From: Poriferisodalis sp965231925
GTDB lineage: Bacteria > Actinomycetota > Acidimicrobiia > Acidimicrobiales > Poriferisodalaceae
Assembly (NCBI GenBank): GCA_965231925.1
Contig: OZ246894.1
Coordinates: 1-64,000, forward strand
Length of the DNA: 64,000 bases
Direction: 5' to 3'
Shown: positions 6,887 to 15,926 of the stretch, piece by piece
Position numbering within the stretch: position 1 is the stretch's first letter
Layout of the letters: each line of letters opens with the position of its first letter
Position numbers and translations under genes: made by a program
Notes under the pieces: model-generated
What the model was told of the DNA's origin: nothing
Databases searched by the model: none
What the model saw: the letters and a program-made list of their open reading frames with translations, nothing else

Positions 6887-9800
6887 CGTAGCTCGTCGGC
6901 CAGACGGCAGCCTCGTCACGCACAAGCTGCTGAGCGAGGATCCGCGCCGGTACGACGATGCCGCTACAACCGCCATCGCGGACCTGCTGGATGTGCCACG
7001 GAATGAGCCGCTGCCGCCAGAGCGCATCCGCTCGGTGAAGATGGGCACCACCGTGGCCACCAACGCGCTGCTGCAGCGCCGTGGAGTGCCGACCCTGTTC
7101 GTCACCACTGCAGGGTTCGGCGATGTGCTGCGCATCGGGCACCAGACTCGCCCGCACCTGTTCAAGCTGGACATCGTCCTGCCCGAGATGCTCTATGCCG
7201 AAGTGCTCGAGGTTGACGAGCGTGTTGCCGCCGACGGCACGGTGCTGTGCCCGCTGGATCTGCCGGCCGCCACAGCGGGTATGGAGGCGGCTCGTGAGCG
7301 CGGCATGGAGGCGGTGGCCATCGTGCTGGTGCACGGTTATCGGCACAACGACCACGAGTCGGCGCTGGCCTCCGCGGCACGCGAGATCGGCTTCGAGCAG
7401 GTCTCGGTAGGCCACGAGGTGGACCCTCTGGTCAAGATGGTTCCTCGCGGCGACACCACCGTGGCCGACGCCTACCTGTCACCGATCCTGCGGAGCTACG
7501 TCGACGCCGTGGCGTCGAGAATCGGTACAGCCGACGGGGTGGCATCGAGGATCGGCAGCGGCAACGCTGCGCAATGCGATGGCAGCGGCAACGCTGCGCA
7601 ATGCGACGATCCGCAGCTGCAGTTCATGCAATCCAACGGCGGCTTGGCCGATGCCCGGCGTTTCACCGGGCGTGACGCACTGCTGTCAGGCCCAGCCGGC
7701 GGTGTCGTGGGCATGGCTCGCACCGCCCAGGCCGCGGGATTCGAGCGGTTGATCGGATTCGACATGGGCGGCACATCGACCGATGTCTCGCACTTCGCTG
7801 GTGAGTTCGAGCGGGCGAACGAGACCGAAGTCGCGGGCATCCGCGTGCGCACCCCGATCATCGATATGCACACGGTGGCAGCCGGCGGCGGTTCGGTGCT
7901 GACCTTCGACGGCAGCCGCCTGCGGGTAGGTCCCGACTCGGCTGGAGCCGACCCCGGACCGGCCTGCTACGGCAACGGCGGCCCGTTGGCCGTCACCGAT
8001 GCCAACGCGGTGCTCGGCGTGATCCGGCCCGAGTACTTCCCTGCGGTGTTCGGCGCCAGCGGCACCGAACCGCTCGATGTCGACGCAGCCGCCGCCGGTA
8101 TCGCCGAATTGGCCGAGCAGATTGCGGAGTCCAGCGGCGTGCAGCGCAGCGTCGCCGAGGTGGCGTTCGGCTACGGCGAGATCGCAGCTGAGAACATGGC
8201 CAACGCGATTCGCAAGATCAGCACCGAGCGTGGGCACGACATCACCGCCTACACGCTGGTGTGCTTCGGCGGGGCAGGCGGCCAGCATGCGTGCCGGGTA
8301 GCCGACCGACTCGGCATCACCACGATCCTCATCCACCCCCACGCCGGGGTGCTCTCCGCGCTGGGCATCGGGCTGGCCGATGTGACCGACTTGCGCGCCG
8401 AGCCTGTCGAAGCCCCCCTCGACGAGGCGCTCATCGACGATCTGCACCGTCGACTTGCCGCTGCACGCCCCGCCGCCGCCGAAGCGGTGGCCGCTGCAGG
8501 CGTGCCCCCTGAACGGATCGAGGTGACCGGACGTCTCGCCGTCCGGTACCGAGGCTCGGACACCGCGCTCGAGGTGCCTTTGAGCACAGCCGACGAGGTG
8601 GCCGCGGCGTTCGCGGCTGCACACCGGACGAGGTTCGGCTTCAGCCCGCCCGGAGCGGCGAACTCTGCAACGGCGCTGGTGGTCGATGCGCTGCACATCG
8701 AGGCACGAGGCCGCGCGGTAGATCCGCCTCCTGCAACACCGCCTGCTGACGACCGCGACGCGCTGGCGGCCACCCACACCACCTACATGAGCGCAGACGC
8801 CGCCCAGTTCGGCGACGGATCACCGCGCAATGGCCCCTCCTCGCACACCTGCGCCCCCTACGACACCCCGTTCTGGGATCGCACAGCGCTGGTACCCGGT
8901 GCTGTCGTGTCGGGCCCGACGGTCGTCGTCGAGCCGAACGCCACCACGGTGATCGAGCCGGGCTGGCAGGGCACGATCACCGACCGCGGCGACCTCGTGC
9001 TCGAACGTGTCACGGCACGGCCGTCGAGCGTTGCCATCGGCACCACGGTCGACCCGGTACAGCTCGAGATCTTCAACAACCTGTTCATGAACATCGCCGA
9101 GCAGATGGGTGTCGTGCTCGAGCACACGGCCGTATCGGTGAACATCAAGGAACGGCGCGACTTCAGCTGCGCGCTGTTCGATCTCGAAGGCCGGCTGGTG
9201 GCCAACGCCCCGCACTTGCCGGTGCATCTCGGCTCGATGAGCGAATCGATCCGCACAGTGATCACCCAGAACCCAGCCATGCTGGCCGGCGACGTCTTCG
9301 TGCTCAACAACCCCTACAACGGCGGCACGCATCTGCCGGACGTGACCGTCGTGCGGCCCGTCTTCGACGCATCGGGCACCGAGCGCATCTTCTATGTGGC
9401 ATCCCGAGGCCACCACGCCGACATCGGCGGCTGCGTCCCGGGCTCGGCGCCAGCCGACTCCACCACGATCGACGAGGAGGGGCTCGTCCTCGACAACCTG
9501 CAGATCGTGGCCGAGGGCCGTTTCCTCGAAGAGACGGTGCGCGAGGTGCTCGCCAGCGGCCCGTGGCCGGCCCGCAACCCCGACCAGAACGTCGCCGACC
9601 TGCGCGCCCAGGTCGCCGCCTGCGAGCGCGGCGCCGCCGAGCTGGCGCGCATCGTGGACTACTACGGCCTCGAAGTAGTCCACGCCTATATGGGCCATGT
9701 CGCCGACAACGCCGAGGAGATGGTGCGGCGAGTCATCGATGCCCTCGGCCGCAGTGACGACTTCCGGGGCAGCTACCGGATGGAGCTCGACGACCGCAGC

Positions 9801-10673
9801 GTCATCTGCGTCCGCATCTCCGTCGACGCGACGAACCGCAGCGCGGTTATCGACTTCACCGGCACCAGCGGTCAGCATCCGGGCAACTTCAACGCTCCGG
9901 TTGCGGTGTGCCGCTCCGCAGTGCTGTACGTGTTCCGCTGCATGGTCGACGACGCGATCCCGCTGAACGCCGGCTGCCTGCGGCCCCTCGAACTCGTCGT
10001 GCCCGACCCCTCGATGCTCTCGCCCCACCCTCCCGCTGCGGTCATCGCCGGCAATGTGGAGACCTCCCAGCAGATCACCGATGCGCTGTTCGGCGCCCTC
10101 GGCGTCATCGCAGCGTCGCAGGGCACCATGAACAACTTCATCTGGGGCAACGACCGCCACCAGTACTACGAGACGATCTGCGGGGGAGCGGGCGCAACGG
10201 CTCGCCGCCACGGCGCCGACGCCGTGCACACGCACATGACCAACACCCGACTCACCGACCCGGAGATCCTCGAGCAGCGTCACCCGGTGCTGCTCGAACG
10301 GTTCGAGGTGCGCCGAGGTTCAGGCGGCCGGGGCGCGAATCGGGGAGGAGACGGCGCGGTGCGACGCCTGCGATTCGGCGAGGCGATGACGGCCAACTTG
10401 CTGTCGAGCTGCCGGCGGATCGCCCCATTCGGTGTTGCTGGCGGGGAAGACGGTGCGTGCGGGCGCAATCTGCTCGAGCGAGTCGATGGCACCGTCACCG
10501 AGCTGGCAGGCTGTGCCCGCGTCGAGGTCGGCGAGGGCGACGTGATGGAGATCCACACCCCCGGTGGGGGCGGCTACGGCGCACCCGACGCCGAGTTGCC
10601 GGGCGACCGAGCGCGACAAGCAGTGGAAGCCGAGGGGCCAACGACCAAGGGAAGAGGTGTGAGTGATGGATGA
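6825..10673 (+). CDS. Fused hydantoinase / 5-oxoprolinase-family protein (HyuA-HyuB)
   Basis: A 1282-residue protein joining the two subunit types of ATP-dependent hydantoinases and 5-oxoprolinases. Residues 1 to about 690 are HyuA-like, with the N-terminal phosphate-binding motif VDRGGTFTDV and the ASKHA-fold GFDMGGTSTDVSHF. From about residue 745 it is HyuB-like (DPVQLEIFNNLFMNIAEQMG, NNPYNGGTHLPDVTVV, SRGHHADIGG) to the C-terminal GGGGYG. The length fits fused 5-oxoprolinase (about 1290). The enzyme would open a cyclic amide using ATP; 5-oxoproline, a hydantoin, or a carboxylase role are all possible. A run of short tandem repeats interrupts the HyuA part near residue 230-260. The acyl-CoA dehydrogenase gene overlaps its end. 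Confidence 0.88.
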   Translation: METAPGAWDFWVDRGGTFTDVVARRPDGSLVTHKLLSEDPRRYDDAATTAIADLLDVPRNEPLPPERIRSVKMGTTVATNALLQRRGVPTLFVTTAGFGDVLRIGHQTRPHLFKLDIVLPEMLYAEVLEVDERVAADGTVLCPLDLPAATAGMEAARERGMEAVAIVLVHGYRHNDHESALASAAREIGFEQVSVGHEVDPLVKMVPRGDTTVADAYLSPILRSYVDAVASRIGTADGVASRIGSGNAAQCDGSGNAAQCDDPQLQFMQSNGGLADARRFTGRDALLSGPAGGVVGMARTAQAAGFERLIGFDMGGTSTDVSHFAGEFERANETEVAGIRVRTPIIDMHTVAAGGGSVLTFDGSRLRVGPDSAGADPGPACYGNGGPLAVTDANAVLGVIRPEYFPAVFGASGTEPLDVDAAAAGIAELAEQIAESSGVQRSVAEVAFGYGEIAAENMANAIRKISTERGHDITAYTLVCFGGAGGQHACRVADRLGITTILIHPHAGVLSALGIGLADVTDLRAEPVEAPLDEALIDDLHRRLAAARPAAAEAVAAAGVPPERIEVTGRLAVRYRGSDTALEVPLSTADEVAAAFAAAHRTRFGFSPPGAANSATALVVDALHIEARGRAVDPPPATPPADDRDALAATHTTYMSADAAQFGDGSPRNGPSSHTCAPYDTPFWDRTALVPGAVVSGPTVVVEPNATTVIEPGWQGTITDRGDLVLERVTARPSSVAIGTTVDPVQLEIFNNLFMNIAEQMGVVLEHTAVSVNIKERRDFSCALFDLEGRLVANAPHLPVHLGSMSESIRTVITQNPAMLAGDVFVLNNPYNGGTHLPDVTVVRPVFDASGTERIFYVASRGHHADIGGCVPGSAPADSTTIDEEGLVLDNLQIVAEGRFLEETVREVLASGPWPARNPDQNVADLRAQVAACERGAAELARIVDYYGLEVVHAYMGHVADNAEEMVRRVIDALGRSDDFRGSYRMELDDRSVICVRISVDATNRSAVIDFTGTSGQHPGNFNAPVAVCRSAVLYVFRCMVDDAIPLNAGCLRPLELVVPDPSMLSPHPPAAVIAGNVETSQQITDALFGALGVIAASQGTMNNFIWGNDRHQYYETICGGAGATARRHGADAVHTHMTNTRLTDPEILEQRHPVLLERFEVRRGSGGRGANRGGDGAVRRLRFGEAMTANLLSSCRRIAPFGVAGGEDGACGRNLLERVDGTVTELAGCARVEVGEGDVMEIHTPGGGGYGAPDAELPGDRARQAVEAEGPTTKGRGVSDG
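7509..7607 (+). repeat. Short tandem repeats inside the hydantoinase gene
   Basis: Two kinds of in-frame tandem duplication. A 17-bp unit starting GTGGCGTCGAG recurs with 30-bp spacing (7509 and 7539, two mismatches). Directly after it a 27-bp unit is present twice (7554-7580 and 7581-7607) with a single difference at the last base, encoding GSGNAAQCD twice. They add a flexible loop between VDAVASRIG and the conserved QLQFMQSNGGL without breaking the frame. Confidence 0.85.
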
Positions 10674-11880
10674 ACAGGTGCTGACGCCCGAACGAGCCGA
10701 GCTCGTCGCCAAAATGGCCGAGATCGGGCCAGCGTTCGCGGAGCGCGCTCCAAAATACGACCGCGATGCCAGCTTCCCCCATGAGAACTGGGCTGACCTG
10801 GCCGACGCGGGGTTCTTGGGGCTCTGCGTTCCCAAAGAGGCCGGCGGGCTGGGCGCAGATTTCGTGGGCTATGCACTGGTGGCCGAGGAAATGGGCCGCC
10901 ACTGCGCCACCACCGCCTTGACGTTCAACATGCACACGGCCACGGCGCTGCTGTCTGGGCCGATCGCCGAAGCGCTGCTGTCGGGAGAGCGTGGCGAGAA
11001 GCTCGATCCCGACGGGGCCATGGCCGCGCACCTGGAGAACACCCGCCCGCACCTGTGGGAAGGAATGGTCCACGGCCGCGTCATTCATTCCCAGCCGTTC
11101 TCCGAGGGGCAGGCGCCGGGTGCTCGATCCGGCTTCAGCACCGTCGCGGTGCCCACCGAGGGCGGCTACCGCGTCACAGGCCGGAAGATCTTCGCCTCGC
11201 TCAGCGGTGCCGCTCACGTGCACAACGTGCTGGCGCTGGTGGAGGGCGATCCGCGCATCCGCCTGCTTGGCGTGCCGGCCGACGGCGACGGTGCCGAGAT
11301 TGTCGGCGACTGGGACCCGATCGGCATGCGCGGCACCGACTCGCGCACGCTGGTGATGGAGAACGTGTTCGTGCCAGCACGCAATGAGGTGCTGCCGCCG
11401 GGCATGTTCAACGCGATGGTGTCTCGCTTCCCGCAGTTCTACATGAGCCTGACTTTCAGCTATCTGGGGCTGATGCGGGCCATCCTCGATGCCACCCGCA
11501 CGTACCTGCGCGGCGAGTCCGGCGTGAAGGCATCGCGCGATCATCCGATCAAGCAGACCGGCTGGGCGCAGCTGCAGCTCATCTACGACCGTGCGCAGTC
11601 GCTCACCTATCGCGTGCTCAGCGAGATCGGCGCCGATCCCAATCCCGAGCAGCTGCGTCGGGCACACGTGGCCACCGTGACCACCATGGAGAGCGCCCCC
11701 GAGATGGCGTCGCTCGCGCTGCGCACCTGTGGCGGGCGGTCGCTGCTGCGGCCCGGCCGGCTCGAACAGCACTACCGCGACGCCCGCTGCGGAGCCACCA
11801 TGCTGCCGTGGAGCACCGAGGAGCTCCTGGTGCGTCTCGGCCGCAACGGCCTCTACGACGAACCCGCCGACTCGGATTAG
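10666..11880 (+). CDS. Acyl-CoA dehydrogenase
   Basis: A 404-residue flavoprotein of the acyl-CoA dehydrogenase family, which introduces a double bond between C2 and C3 of an acyl-CoA and passes electrons to ETF. Seen motifs: FPHENWADLADAGFLGLCVPKEAGGLGAD at the N-terminus (read in two parts), the FAD-contact beta domain GGYRVTGRKIFASLSGAAHV and a C-terminal four-helix part. The start is ATG 10666 (a GTG codon directly before it is possible) with AGAGG upstream; the gene overlaps the hydantoinase stop by 8 bases, so the two are co-translated. The specific substrate is unknown; the coupling hints that it works on a product of the hydantoinase pathway. Confidence 0.85.
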   Translation: MDEQVLTPERAELVAKMAEIGPAFAERAPKYDRDASFPHENWADLADAGFLGLCVPKEAGGLGADFVGYALVAEEMGRHCATTALTFNMHTATALLSGPIAEALLSGERGEKLDPDGAMAAHLENTRPHLWEGMVHGRVIHSQPFSEGQAPGARSGFSTVAVPTEGGYRVTGRKIFASLSGAAHVHNVLALVEGDPRIRLLGVPADGDGAEIVGDWDPIGMRGTDSRTLVMENVFVPARNEVLPPGMFNAMVSRFPQFYMSLTFSYLGLMRAILDATRTYLRGESGVKASRDHPIKQTGWAQLQLIYDRAQSLTYRVLSEIGADPNPEQLRRAHVATVTTMESAPEMASLALRTCGGRSLLRPGRLEQHYRDARCGATMLPWSTEELLVRLGRNGLYDEPADSD

Positions 11881-12188
11881 GCCATCGGCGAGTTTCGTCC
11901 GACTCGGTGTCGTCGGCGCTCGATCCAGCGCTCGACCCAGGACGCGAGCCATATCACTTGCCCGCTCGACATCAGTATCCCTGCAGGTGCCAAGGCCGCT
12001 TCCCAAGGATTGTGCCTGACAACAGTGCCAAACACGACAGTGCACACACCGACAGCGCCGGCGGCCACTCCGGCAGCCCGGCTGACGGGCGTGGCGTTCC
12101 TCCAGCATCGCAGCAAGAACCGCGTCGCGAAGACGGCTAGACCGACAGTCGCCGTCACGGCGCCCAGATAGGCGAGTATCACGAGCAT
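11877..12188 (-). CDS. Small hypothetical membrane protein, three TM segments
   Basis: A 103-residue protein with about three hydrophobic helices (residues 2-24, 38-60 and 66-84) ending in a basic tail (RWIERRRHRVGRN). Its stop codon overlaps that of the convergent acyl-CoA dehydrogenase gene. Its start overlaps the end of the upstream minus-strand frame by 10 bases, suggesting a two-gene unit. I do not recognise a family. Confidence 0.5.
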   Translation of the reverse strand: MLVILAYLGAVTATVGLAVFATRFLLRCWRNATPVSRAAGVAAGAVGVCTVVFGTVVRHNPWEAALAPAGILMSSGQVIWLASWVERWIERRRHRVGRNSPMA

Positions 12189-12493
12189 TGCTTCAGTACC
12201 GATCTAGTCGCAACGGAGTGCCATAACCGCCAGTGCCGCTGCATGGCCCCGTCGATGCACAGGTTGTTGTTCATATGACTAAGAATGCGTATATCGGAAC
12301 GTCGTTGCATCGCGTGCCGCGCAACGCCGCAGACCACCGCGAGGAAGCGAGACGGGTCCTCTCCCAATTCACCGGTCTCATCGATGCCGTGCTCGTCCGG
12401 GCCCAGATGGCCATTGCTCCCATACCGCCGCCACCGGCTGGCCGCGAGTTCCCGGGCGAGCCGGCGTAGAGCGCAGGCCGGCTGCGATGTCAT
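12179..12493 (-). CDS. Hypothetical protein, 104 residues
   Basis: Starts at ATG (MTSQPACALRRLAREL). The first 60 codons have strongly GC-biased third positions, as real genes here do; the last 30 codons (after CGVARHAMQRR) have weaker bias, so the end may be altered. It contains the polar segment HLGPDEHGIDETGELG followed by FLAVVCGVA. No domain recognised. It precedes the small membrane protein with a 10-base overlap and diverges from the beta-propeller gene. It may be spurious. Confidence 0.35.
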   Translation of the reverse strand: MTSQPACALRRLARELAASRWRRYGSNGHLGPDEHGIDETGELGEDPSRFLAVVCGVARHAMQRRSDIRILSHMNNNLCIDGAMQRHWRLWHSVATRSVLKQCS

Positions 12494-12563
12494 GTGGGAA
12501 TTGTCATAGGAACGTAACGTCGCGTGTGGAACGTCGGCGGCGCATGCGGCGTCGTGTGATTTG

Positions 12564-14900
12564 ATGACTGAAGCACGCGAACACACCAGATCTAGGCCCA
12601 CCAAGGCATGGCGCCTGCTCGCAGCGCTGGCTGCTGTGGGCGTGCTCGCGGCGGCCTGCGCGAGCGATGCCGACGACGGCGCAGTCGCCGAACCTGTGCC
12701 GAATACAAGCCAGCCCACGTCAACCACGAGCGCCGTCGGCGACGAGTCCGACACGACCGGTACTGAGACCGACCGCGACAGCTCATCGGCTCGGAGCGAG
12801 GATGCTGACGGCGGCGCCGCCGAGGACACGTCGGTAGTCGGCGGATCGGCTGATGACGCGTCGGCTGCCGACGGACCGGATGGACAAGCGGCTGCCGAGG
12901 CAGGCGACTCGATGAGCGCGAGCACCGTCGAGGCCGCAGCACTTCGCCAGTTCGATGACTGCGCCGCCGTGCTCGGTTACTTTCAGGAGCACGCAGTTCA
13001 AACCGTCGGACCGTGGGGTCTTGACGACGGCGGCTTTGGCGGGGAGTTGCTCGAGTCGGCTGCGATGGCTGCCGATGATTCCGCCCTCGACGGCCCTGAT
13101 TTGTTGCAGCCCGGGGTCGACTACAGCACCTCCAACGTGCAAGAGGCAGGAATCGACGAGCCCGACGTCATGAAGACCGACGGCCGGCGCATGGTGGTCG
13201 CAAGCGAGAACCAAGTGCACATCGTGGATGTGACTGGCCCCGAGCCGGCGTTGATCGCCTCGGTCCCCTTGGAGGATCAATGGATCTCGAACCTGTTGCT
13301 GCACGGCGACCGTGTGTTCGTGTTCACCGCTCGCTGGGACGCCATCGCCGTGTTCGACGAAGGCGACGAAGCGGTCCCGATCCAGCCGCGCCCCGCCCCT
13401 ATCCAAGGACCCGTGACCGAAGTCGTCGAGATCGACCTGCGCGGCCCGGTTCCCGCAGTGGCTCAACGGCTGCGCCTCGAAGGCAACTACATCAACGCCC
13501 GCATGATCGACGGTGTGGTGCGCGTCGTCACCAGCTCGCGCCCGGGTGCGATCGGATGGGCTGTCCCCGAGTCGCCCGACCTCGCCGCACAGGAGCGTTC
13601 GGCCGACGCCAATCGTGAGATTGCGGCCGAGACCACGATCGACGACTGGCTGCCGCGCTTCGTGCTGAGCGACGCCACCGGTGCCGCAGTCGACAGCGGC
13701 CGTCTCGTCGACTGCGCCCGCGTGTGGGTCCCGCCGCACTACGACGGACCGGGCACGCTCAGCATCACCGCGATCGACATTGCCTCCGACGGGCTGGCCG
13801 GTCCGATGAATACGACATCGATCACGTCCGACGGCAGCACGGTGTACGCCTCATCGGAGCATCTCTACGTCACCACCACACGCTGGCACGACTGGCGCAG
13901 TGAGCCGACAGCTCCCGATGACGACACGACCGTCGAGACCGAGATCCATGTGTTCGGCACCGCAGGGCGAGCCACGAGCACCTACCTCGGGTCGACGACG
14001 GTGACGGGCACGGTGCTGAACCAGTATTCGATGTCCGAGCACGCGGGCCACCTGCGGATTGCGACCACCACCACGCCGGCCTGGTGGGCTTGGCGCGATG
14101 ACGGCGGCGCCGAATCGGAGAGTCTCGTGACGGTGTTCGCCGTGGGTGACGACGGCCTGGCAGAGGTCGGCCGAGTGGGAGGGCTCGGCATCGGTGAGCG
14201 GATCCACGCGGTGCGGTACCTCGGCGACATCGCCGCCGTCGTGACCTTCCGCCAGGTCGATCCGCTGTACCTGCTGGACCTGTCCGATCCGACCGCACCC
14301 GCGGTGCGCGGCGAACTGAAGATCACCGGCTACTCGGCGTATCTCCACCCGCTCGGCGACGACCTGCTACTCGGTGTCGGCCAGGAGGCGACCGACGAGG
14401 GCTTCACCACCGGCAGTCAGGTGTCGCTGTTCGACATCGCCGACCTGGACCGGCCCCAGCGCATCGCCCAGTGGACCGCCCCCGGCGGGCACAGCCAGGT
14501 GGAGTTCAACGCGCTTGCCTTCCTGCACTGGCCTCCGAGCGACCTCGCCGTGCTGCCGCTGAACCAGTACCCGATCGACGACAGCGGCGGCGAGCCACCG
14601 TTCCTCGGCGCCGTGGCACTCGGCACCGCACAACGGGACATCGCCGAGCGTGCGCGCTTCAGCCATGCCGATCCGCCGCAGCGCAGGTGCCGCGAATCGC
14701 GCGAGCTCGTCGTCCAGCCCGACGGCAGCGAGGAGCCCGGCCCTTGGGAGCGTTACTGCTGGTACAACACCGACTGGCAGGCACAGGTGACAGCCAGCGC
14801 CGTAGTCGGCGACCGGCTGTACCTCGCCTCCAACAAGGCGCTCGAATCGATCTCGCTGGAGTCCCTGGAGCGTGTCTCGCTGCTGCGTTGGGAACGCTGA
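12564..14900 (+). CDS. Secreted lipoprotein with C-terminal beta-propeller domain
   Basis: A 778-residue exported protein. The signal peptide (RLLAALAAVGVLAAAC) ends in a lipobox, followed by a roughly 80-residue Asp/Ser/Thr-rich linker. The rest resembles the Beta_propel family of secreted proteins: DYSTSNVQEAGIDEPDVMKTDG, a hallmark of the family, near residue 190, then repeated strands such as VHIVDVTGPEPALIASVPLE, VFTARWD, YASSEHLYVTTTRW and HVFGTAGRATSTYLGS. It would be anchored to the outer face of the membrane; its function is not known. The ATG is preceded by a TTG in frame, but ATG is preferred. No clear Shine-Dalgarno. Confidence 0.85.
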   Translation: MTEAREHTRSRPTKAWRLLAALAAVGVLAAACASDADDGAVAEPVPNTSQPTSTTSAVGDESDTTGTETDRDSSSARSEDADGGAAEDTSVVGGSADDASAADGPDGQAAAEAGDSMSASTVEAAALRQFDDCAAVLGYFQEHAVQTVGPWGLDDGGFGGELLESAAMAADDSALDGPDLLQPGVDYSTSNVQEAGIDEPDVMKTDGRRMVVASENQVHIVDVTGPEPALIASVPLEDQWISNLLLHGDRVFVFTARWDAIAVFDEGDEAVPIQPRPAPIQGPVTEVVEIDLRGPVPAVAQRLRLEGNYINARMIDGVVRVVTSSRPGAIGWAVPESPDLAAQERSADANREIAAETTIDDWLPRFVLSDATGAAVDSGRLVDCARVWVPPHYDGPGTLSITAIDIASDGLAGPMNTTSITSDGSTVYASSEHLYVTTTRWHDWRSEPTAPDDDTTVETEIHVFGTAGRATSTYLGSTTVTGTVLNQYSMSEHAGHLRIATTTTPAWWAWRDDGGAESESLVTVFAVGDDGLAEVGRVGGLGIGERIHAVRYLGDIAAVVTFRQVDPLYLLDLSDPTAPAVRGELKITGYSAYLHPLGDDLLLGVGQEATDEGFTTGSQVSLFDIADLDRPQRIAQWTAPGGHSQVEFNALAFLHWPPSDLAVLPLNQYPIDDSGGEPPFLGAVALGTAQRDIAERARFSHADPPQRRCRESRELVVQPDGSEEPGPWERYCWYNTDWQAQVTASAVVGDRLYLASNKALESISLESLERVSLLRWER

Positions 14901-14948
14901 ACGTGAATTCCGGGCGTGGTCGGGCCGTGCATCGGCCATAGTGATGCC

Positions 14949-15872
14949 ATGAGCGAGAGCGATGCGATGGATGGGGCCGATGATGCTGCCGAGCAACCGG
15001 TCGTTGTCTGGCACGGTTCGCCGAAGCTGCGCAATCCGCTGCTGCTGGTCGCGTTCGAGGGCTGGTTCGATGCCGGCGAATGCGCCACCGGCGCGCTGAC
15101 GTGGATCCGTGAGCGCAGCGAGGCTCGACGGGTCTGCCACATTGATCCCGAGGAGTTCTTCGACTTCCAGGAGAGTCGCCCGCACATCGAGATCACTTCA
15201 GAAGGGGAGCGGCGCATTCGATGGCCCGACATCGAGTGCCACGTCGTGCCGGCCGCGCCGCCCCACGACCTGGTGCTCCTGTCGGGCATCGAGCCGCGGA
15301 TGCGCTGGCGCACGTTCTGCGAGGGAGTGGCGGAGATCGCTCGTGAGCTCGGCTGCCAGATGGTGGTGACGCTCGGGGCGATGGTCGCTGGTGTGGCGCA
15401 TTCACGGATCGCCTCGGTGAAGGGCAGCGCTGCCAACGGGGAGCTGGCTGCTCGTCTGGGTCTTGATCGGCCCACCTATCAAGGTCCCACTGGCATCATC
15501 GGCACGCTGCACGACGTGCTGGACCGGGCCGCGCTGCCGGTCGTCTCATTGCGCGTCGGCGTGCCGCACTATGTGGCGGGGCCGCCGAACCCCAAGGGCA
15601 CGCGGGCGCTGCTCGCCCACTTCGAGACGGTCACCGGCGTGACGACGGGCTTTCGCGAACTCGATCCGAGCGTGGACATGTGGGAGCAGCGCGTGAATGA
15701 GGCGGTGGCGCGAGACCCCGAGATCGTCGCCTATATCCGCCAGCTTGAATCCGAAGCGGATCGCACCGCCGAGGAAAACCTGCCAAGCGGCGACGACATT
15801 GCGCTCGAATTCCAGAAGTTCCTGGCCGAGCAGCGCGAGTCGCCCTCCGGCGACGGCGACGAGTCGGGCTAA
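14949..15872 (+). CDS. PAC2 family protein
   Basis: A 307-residue protein of the PAC2 (proteasome assembly chaperone 2-like) family, common in actinobacteria next to proteasome or cell-division genes but of unknown function. Supporting stretches are LLLVAFEGWFDAGECATGAL, EEFFDFQESRP, RRIRWPDIECHVV, DLVLLSGIEPRMRWRTFCEG and VVTLGAMVAGVAHSR. The start at ATG 14949 removes an upstream extension of low similarity. It is followed 54 bases later by aroC. Confidence 0.85.
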   Translation: MSESDAMDGADDAAEQPVVVWHGSPKLRNPLLLVAFEGWFDAGECATGALTWIRERSEARRVCHIDPEEFFDFQESRPHIEITSEGERRIRWPDIECHVVPAAPPHDLVLLSGIEPRMRWRTFCEGVAEIARELGCQMVVTLGAMVAGVAHSRIASVKGSAANGELAARLGLDRPTYQGPTGIIGTLHDVLDRAALPVVSLRVGVPHYVAGPPNPKGTRALLAHFETVTGVTTGFRELDPSVDMWEQRVNEAVARDPEIVAYIRQLESEADRTAEENLPSGDDIALEFQKFLAEQRESPSGDGDESG

Positions 15873-15914
15873 GAACTGGCGCGAATTGCTGCTGTGGCGG
15901 TGCAGGTGCCGTCG

Positions 15915-15920
15915 TAGGGT
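15915..15920 (+). promoter_or_regulatory. Probable -10 element of leaderless aroC promoter
   Basis: TAGGGT lies 6 bases before the aroC ATG and no Shine-Dalgarno is present, a spacing that puts the transcription start at or next to the start codon. Confidence 0.5.
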
Positions 15921-15926
15921 TCTGAC

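Noticed and set aside
12233..12469. 78-codon plus-strand frame in the 12.2-12.5 kb gap
   Set aside because: Opposite a minus-strand frame with better codon bias; no start signal.
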